Shown here: one piece after another, positions 58,734 through 64,000 of the stretch | Layout: each line of letters begins with the position of its first letter | Position numbering within the stretch: the stretch's first letter is position 1 | NCBI GenBank assembly: GCA_019426215.1 | Contig: CM033399.1 | Span: 19,521,009-19,585,008, forward strand | Reading direction: 5' to 3' | Length of the DNA stretch: 64,000 bases | DNA from: Buddleja alternifolia | Taxonomy: Eukaryota; Streptophyta; Magnoliopsida; Lamiales; Scrophulariaceae | Made by a program: the position numbers and the translations under genes | Notes under the pieces: generated by a model | Databases searched by the model: none | Told to the model about the DNA's origin: nothing | What the model saw: only the letters and a program-made list of their open reading frames with translations

Positions 58734-61181
58734 TTATCGAAGTTGTACACGACGTTCTTTCATGTCATAAAATTCATCTATGATATACTCTGTATCGATT
58801 TTCTCTGCGATTCTTCTCTCTATGTAAGTAATCAAACAATCTGCAAGGTATTCATCTTCCATCTTGTTTCTCAGTCTATTTTTCACTAACTTCATGGCTG
58901 AAAATGACCTCTCAGTCGTTGCGGTGGTCACAGGAAGAGTCAATATTAAACGAATTAAACGATCAATTAGAGGGTATACCACATCCTTTTTTGTCATCTT
59001 CATTTGTCGACATAATTCAGAAATTGTAGATAATTGTTTAAACTCCAAATTTCGCGGCACATCGAGCTCATAATGTCGTGCTTGTATCCTCAAATGCAAT
59101 ATCTCTTGCTCCGTAAAATCAGCTGGGTAAAACTTAGTTGCTAAGTCACCGATATGCTCAACATTAAGCAACTTAAAATCCTCCCTTGGATCAAATGTTG
59201 AGCTGAGACTAAGAAGCTCCATATTTTTCTCATTGAACCTACTATTCAACTCTTGCCATTGGGTATCAATAGTGGCAATGAATAAATTAATCCGATAGTA
59301 ATGCTCCATTGACATAGGTTCCATTTGATGACGACCTCGACCTCTTCCAGCTATATAAGGCGACGTCATATCAGGAACATCAATATCATGTTTTTCACAG
59401 AAAAATTGAACCTCCTGTAAAAAAGTTTCCCAACCTATTTCTCTTTTCTTTTGAATCAAAGTCTTGGTTGTGGAAACCAAGGATAAGGCATTCAAAATAT
59501 CTTGACATTTGAGTTGGAGAGCTTGACATAGATTGTGAGTGATTTCCAAAATATTTTTCATGAGATGCAAAATAAAAACAAACTCAAAAGATGTCATTGC
59601 ATCACAAGCTGCATGTGCATCACCTCTTTGAGAATAATTACCTTCTTTTGTGATACTTTGAAGAACTGAATAAGTGGCATCATACATTTTTAATATACTT
59701 CGAATAGAAGCCATATGTGAGCTCCATCGAGTGTCACCAACTCGTTGCAAAGTCCCAATTTGATTAAGTCCACTACCAGTTTCGAGCTCATTGTTAGCAA
59801 TTAAATCATCAATAATAGAAGCTTGAGCATCTCGTAACTGATCGTGTCTTTTGGAAGAAGCATTAACAAGATTGACAATAAACGTCAGCTTTGTGAAAAA
59901 GTTATGGACTGGGCTCACTTCTCTTGCAGCAGCTACTAATGCCAATTGAAGCCGATGAGCAAAACAATGAATATAGTAAGCATATGGGCACTCTTTCATG
60001 AACAAGGCTTGTAGTCCATTCCATTCTCCTCGCATGTTGCTTGCTCCATCATATCCTTGACCATGTATATTTTGAAGAGGAAGATTATGACGAGAAAGAA
60101 CCGCAGTTATCTCATTTTTCAAATTCAAAGAAGAAGTATCTGAAACATGGATAATATCAAAAAATCTTTCTTGAACTTGACATTCTTTATCCACATATCT
60201 CAAAACAATTGACATTTGTTCTCTTTTTGCTTCATCTCGAGCTTCATCAATAATAATACAATATTTGGCATCCCCAATTTCTTCCCGAATTATAGCTCGT
60301 ATTTTTCTTCCAAAAATATGTAGAATTTCCTTTTGGATACTGGGGGAGATATATTGTGCGTTGCCTGGTGCCTTATCAAGTACAATACTGCCAACACTTG
60401 AGTTGTATGATCCGAGAAGTTTTATCAACTCAATAAAGTTACCCCGATTTAGTGAATCAATCCTTTCATCATTACCTCTTAAGGCACATGCTTGAAATGT
60501 GAGCCACCGAATAGCATCAATTGAAGTTTTCAACCGTAAACGATTTTCAGCAATCATATTCGAACTTTGTTTATGAAGAATTTTATCTATATGCTGGGAT
60601 TGAGCCATCAAATCATCACATGCTCTAACACACTGATTATGTGGTGAACTAGGATTCGTGCCAATATGTTTCAAAAATGCGCATCTATTCCCATCATTAA
60701 CTTTCCTCCAATTTCGAAATCCAGTTTCTGTGAATGCATTCGTGCCAAAACGATTGTTTGAAATATTGTTAAATACATAACAGGGCAAACAAAACGATGC
60801 ATCCTTATTTGTAGAATATTCCAACCAACTTGAAAATTTTTCATACCAAGATTCTTGAAAACTACGAAGATGATTAGCTACTCCGGAAAGTGGATATTTT
60901 CCAAGCCTAGGTTGATATGGTCCTGCCATTATATAAGCTCGTCTTACTTTATCACGTTGCTCAATTGGATATTCTGAAATTTGTCGACACAATCCCGGAT
61001 CTCTCTCTAAAGAAGAAATATCTATTTCTTTGTTTTCAACTCTTGGAACTTTAGGAGGACGATCAAATTGAGAGGTTGAAGCACTAACATTTGGCATGAG
61101 TTTTGATGTTTCAATTTGCGATTCTTGATTTTGAGTACTTTTTCTTTTAAAGAATGCATCAATTGTGGTAGATTTTCCCAT
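58734..61181 (-). CDS. hAT-family transposase (TTF/MYM zinc finger type), intact 815 aa
   Basis: Full-length ORF from ATG 61181. The N-terminus is MGKSTTIDAFFKRK. A TTF-type zinc-finger region at about 85-165 includes FCLPCYVF at 130-137. The RNase-H-like core has D312 (IIIDEARDEA), D378 (GQGYDGASNMRG), the C406-H409 motif (CFAHRLQLAL), TRWSSH at 484-489 and an acidic residue candidate for the third catalytic position, E546 (NILEITHN). The C-terminal hAT dimerisation region is about 736-790 (LILTLPVTTATTERSFSAMK). The domain order and length match plant 'zinc finger MYM-type protein 1-like' transposases. It excises and reinserts DNA at its terminal repeats in the nucleus. No stop, frameshift or obvious intron is visible, so it may still encode active protein. 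Confidence 0.95.
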   Translation of the reverse strand: MGKSTTIDAFFKRKSTQNQESQIETSKLMPNVSASTSQFDRPPKVPRVENKEIDISSLERDPGLCRQISEYPIEQRDKVRRAYIMAGPYQPRLGKYPLSGVANHLRSFQESWYEKFSSWLEYSTNKDASFCLPCYVFNNISNNRFGTNAFTETGFRNWRKVNDGNRCAFLKHIGTNPSSPHNQCVRACDDLMAQSQHIDKILHKQSSNMIAENRLRLKTSIDAIRWLTFQACALRGNDERIDSLNRGNFIELIKLLGSYNSSVGSIVLDKAPGNAQYISPSIQKEILHIFGRKIRAIIREEIGDAKYCIIIDEARDEAKREQMSIVLRYVDKECQVQERFFDIIHVSDTSSLNLKNEITAVLSRHNLPLQNIHGQGYDGASNMRGEWNGLQALFMKECPYAYYIHCFAHRLQLALVAAAREVSPVHNFFTKLTFIVNLVNASSKRHDQLRDAQASIIDDLIANNELETGSGLNQIGTLQRVGDTRWSSHMASIRSILKMYDATYSVLQSITKEGNYSQRGDAHAACDAMTSFEFVFILHLMKNILEITHNLCQALQLKCQDILNALSLVSTTKTLIQKKREIGWETFLQEVQFFCEKHDIDVPDMTSPYIAGRGRGRHQMEPMSMEHYYRINLFIATIDTQWQELNSRFNEKNMELLSLSSTFDPREDFKLLNVEHIGDLATKFYPADFTEQEILHLRIQARHYELDVPRNLEFKQLSTISELCRQMKMTKKDVVYPLIDRLIRLILTLPVTTATTERSFSAMKLVKNRLRNKMEDEYLADCLITYIERRIAEKIDTEYIIDEFYDMKERRVQLR

Positions 61182-61977
61182 ACTTCGATCACCTATTTAT
61201 TATATGATTGAACAAGCGAATACACATAAATATTTATATATATATATATATATTAAATTCTAATACACATCAAATCATGCAACCAAAAAATTTCAATAAT
61301 ATTTTTACACTTCTTCAAAACATTATAAAATAATATAATAGAATCAATTCATACCTTGTGATGGATAAACTCTAAATATTTGAGTGATAATCAACCTTTC
61401 TTGTCTTTAGATTTCTTGATGTCTTGTATATTTTTCTTGTCCACTATCCTTCCAATAGGTTTTAAAAAGTGTTTGTTAATTCTAATCCTAATAAGTTTAG
61501 AAGACAAGTTCAAAAGGAAATATAATTTGTTACTAATCCTAATAAGTGTAGAATGGAAGTTCAAAAAGAAAATTAAAGTTGTTAATAACTCTATATTTCT
61601 TTTTTATGGTAGTTTCCTTTATATGACAAGATAAATATGAAACTAAAAATCACAGCAGTTGACCGAGAGTGTTGCTGGAAATATTAAGATGTTGGGGCTT
61701 TTAGTTTAAAATAATAAAGAACTAAGAAGTGGGCTTTGAAAAAAAAAAGGAGGATTTTCACCTACAAGCGATTCGAACCTGTGTCCCTCGCCCACGGAAT
61801 GACTTAAACATATGCCATTCACCAGTTGCACCGAGTCTAACATTTGTTTTGTACATCCACGGTACTTTATATATTCTTGGGGGGGCCATATCATTAAATT
61901 ACATATACCTAGTAGAAAAAATTTTAAATCTTGGGGGGGCCCGGGCCCCCCCAGGCCCCCCCATAAATCCGTCCTTC
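61182..61977 (-). other. hAT 5' noncoding region with tRNA-like A/B boxes
   Basis: Upstream of the transposase. It contains an AT microsatellite (about 61236-61253), then on the minus strand GGTGCAACTGGT (61821-61832, A-box-like) and GGTTCGAATC (61770-61779, a B-box match) about 42 bp apart. A perfect 22-bp G/C palindrome sits at 61932-61953 near the transposon end. Promoter function is unproven. Confidence 0.5.
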
Positions 61978-63507
61978 TCTTTGCCCTTTATGGAATAAAG
62001 ACATGGCATGGGAAGAGTCTTACACCTTATCACTTAAAAGGGTTCGCAAGTCAAAGAATCTTAATTGGGCATTAAGATTCGACTTGTATGACACATGCTC
62101 TGACGATGAGTGTCAGTCAAACACTATAGGGATAGTGGGAGCAAGTATCATAGATATGTCAATAGAATTGACATATTCGAACACGGCTCGTAGTAATCTG
62201 ATCACATGGGTATTTACTCAGTGACTGTCAATGATTAGATTACTGATCGTAATAGTATGCGTGAGTCTTAGACCTGAGGGTTCAAGATCAATGTGCTTGT
62301 ATTATTGGATCTGTTACCAGAGTAGTTAGGCTCATATCACCCATTGGTGGGGTCGACCTCGAAGTACAATATCAATGATACAAGTAGCAGTTGATCAATG
62401 ATCGCCAAGATGGGATTCACTGTCTCGATAGTAAACGAGCAAGTATCTTGTGCGATTATAGGCTAATGAAATTATAAAGTCTTTGGCCAAAGTATAACAA
62501 CTAACTCATGTGGGACATTAAGGGTAGTTTAGTAATTTCATTATGCTATAATCTAACGCACAGTATCAAGTTTAGCGAGTTTGACATTTTGCATGACTCT
62601 CACTTGATCGGGATACGACCGTGAAGGGCTTATACTCATACGGCATTTATGATCAAGAGGTTCGTAAAATGATTCATTCATTTCGTACTTAATTGGGTTA
62701 CGATGTGAGTCCACGGGACTGGCTAGGTGACACTCACATCCTTAGGTAATTCCTCCATTTGCCAATTAAGACAAACCTAAAGAGTCGCGCTATAAGAAAC
62801 GAACGGGGTGTATCTTTTTGTGTAAATCTTTTAGAAAGAATTAAATGGACTGATTGATTTAATTAGATTAAATCAATTAATTAAGTATTTAATTTAATTA
62901 GATTAAATCAATTAATTAAATATTTAATTTAATTAGATTAAATTAAATTATTTAATTAGTATATTAATTAAAAGGAATTAATTAATAGTATATATTATAT
63001 TTAAATTGGATTTACATTAAATATATACAGATGGGCTAGAAATTAGACAAGTCAATTAAAAGCCCACCCAGTCCAAGGAAGCCCTAAGGGGGGCAGCCAC
63101 TTAGGGTTGGAGTAGCCTCCAACTTATTCCACAAGCTAGTTGAGTTTAAAAGAACTCCTACAGTGAAACAAACCCTAAGACAAGAGAAAAAGAAAAACAA
63201 TACGTTTTACACAACACAAAAAGAAAAAAACTCTCTCCCCTCTCTCCTCTCTAGCCATCCACTACTGCAAAGAAGGAAGAGTTTCAGGATCTTTGGAAGG
63301 CTCGTTTCGCGTGAAGCTTTAGAGAGAGGAGCCCTTGGAGGATTGTTGTTCTGCAGAATGAATAAACGAATCAAAAAGGTATTTTTATTAGTTCTATTTT
63401 TTGCGAAACCCATTAAAAATCATCAGATCTATTTTTGTGATCTACCGGTAGGAATCCTCGAATCTTCCGCTGCAATTCTCTATTTTCATGTATAGGATTC
63501 CTAACAA

Positions 63508-63520
63508 TGGTATCAGAGCC
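63508..63520 (+). other. Copia PBS (initiator-Met tRNA)
   Basis: TGGTATCAGAGCC, one base after the LTR end; an exact match to the common plant Copia PBS. Confidence 0.92.
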
Positions 63521-64000
63521 GACTTAAACGGATTTGATGGTTTTTGCATTTAAGCTTATGTTGGTTAAAATTGGATTTTTAAAAATTTGATTTTATATGT
63601 TTAATATTATGTTAAATCTAAAATTTTGAAAATATTCATCGCCTTGAAATCGTCGCATGATTACATATTTTTTCGTCGCCCGCAACGGCGAATCGTGGTA
63701 GCACCACCGTGTGTTTTTGAAGGACACGCGAGCACCACCGTTGCTCGTGTAATTAGAAAAACAAAAAAAAAAATTAGCGCCGCCACCACGGCGACGGAAC
63801 TAGGACGGCATCAGCCACCCTAGGCATGCTGGGCTAAGTCTTAGCCCGGCGCACGTTCCGTGAGCCCTAACGGGCGCTGGCCCGGGCCCAGCTGCTAGGC
63901 TCAGCCCAGTATATTAATATATATATATATATATATATTGTTATATTTTTTAATATTTAAATCTATATATATATATATATATAAATTAATAAATATTAGG
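63521..64000 (+). other. Copia leader, runs off the window
   Basis: AT-rich, then a GC-rich segment (63680-63905) with many CCACCG, CGGCG and GGGCCCAG-like inverted words. AT microsatellites follow (63911-63940 and 63966-63983). No gag start is reached before the window ends. Confidence 0.6.

Larger units (their letters stand above)
58511..61977 (-). mobile_element. Complete hAT transposon, 3467 bp, TSD TCTTTGCC
   Basis: Left end CAGGGACGGATCCAGG. Right end on the minus strand GAAGGACGGATTTATGG. The imperfect terminal inverted repeats share AGGACGGAT-like sequence (AGGGACGGAT versus AAGGACGGAT), with G-runs just inside each end. A perfect 8-bp TSD flanks it and a single uninterrupted transposase gene lies inside. 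It is nested in a Copia LTR that is nested in another Copia, making it the youngest insertion of this cluster. Confidence 0.95.
58328..63506 (+). repeat. Copia 5' LTR, split by a hAT transposon
   Basis: TGTTAGGTATATGCCC (58328) to GATTCCTAACA (63506). Without the hAT and one TSD copy its length is about 1.70 kb, close to the homologous solo LTR at 14539-16230 (1.69 kb). A PBS follows, so this is a 5' LTR whose element runs beyond the window. It was inserted into the RT gene of the preceding Copia (next to ACTCT). Confidence 0.92.

Noticed and set aside
61770..61832. A functional tRNA gene
   Set aside because: A- and B-box-like words are present, but I could not form a proper acceptor stem or anticodon arm, and it lies inside a transposon. 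Kept only as a tRNA-like trace.

Overview
This window looks like plant nuclear DNA. It is AT-rich and almost entirely transposon-derived. It holds Copia and Gypsy LTR retrotransposons with plant-type primer-binding sites (initiator-Met tRNA type TGGTATCAGAGC; Athila/Tat type TGGCGCCGTTGCCGGGGA), one hAT DNA transposon and one short poly(A) retroposon. No host gene is clearly recognised. A decayed multi-exon reading frame at the left edge resembles hypothetical proteins I associate with Lamiales/Gesneriaceae genomes. That taxonomic hint is inference only.

Layout. 0.7-10.7 kb: two tandem copies of a decayed coiled-coil, env-like terminal ORF, each followed by a polypurine tract and an LTR starting TGTTAGGAAATTTC. 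The first LTR is split by a Gypsy 'LTR plus PBS' insert flanked by 95-bp direct repeats. 10.7-13.8 kb: minus-strand Copia pol interrupted by an LTR/gag chimera. 13.8-19.5 kb: degraded plus-strand Copia with a solo LTR (14539-16230, TSD ATCTA). 19.5-23.4 kb: minus-strand Tork-like Copia with a 260-bp LTR. 23.4-26.0 kb: unassigned DNA. 26.05-32.8 kb: a remnant Gypsy LTR split by a complete non-autonomous Gypsy element (26720-32261, TSD ATCTT). 33.7-41.9 kb: minus-strand Athila-like element with an intact gag-protease ORF and no RT, plus a recombined tandem LTR tail. 41.9-43.7 kb: minus-strand Copia gag to integrase. 43.8-47.5 kb: 5'-truncated non-autonomous Gypsy. 47.5-53.1 kb: minus-strand Copia 5' half (gag, leader with a solo LTR, PBS, 2.3-kb LTR). 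53.7-54.2 kb: poly(A) retroposon with 16-bp TSD. 54.8-58.3 kb: Copia with a very short LTR and an RGG-rich gag. It is cut by another Copia whose 5' LTR (58328-63506) is itself split by an intact hAT transposon (58511-61977, TSD TCTTTGCC).

Themes. The Gypsy elements are modular. U3 and R/U5 blocks are reshuffled between LTRs, even between the two LTRs of one insertion. Short GC-rich palindromic 'cassettes' sit upstream of the LTR TATA box, with a different palindrome in each subfamily, and related words also lie inside coding regions. Three elements share a conserved ~1.3-kb 3' noncoding domain bounded by hairpins. All protein-family calls come from reading translated motifs by eye; no search was run.
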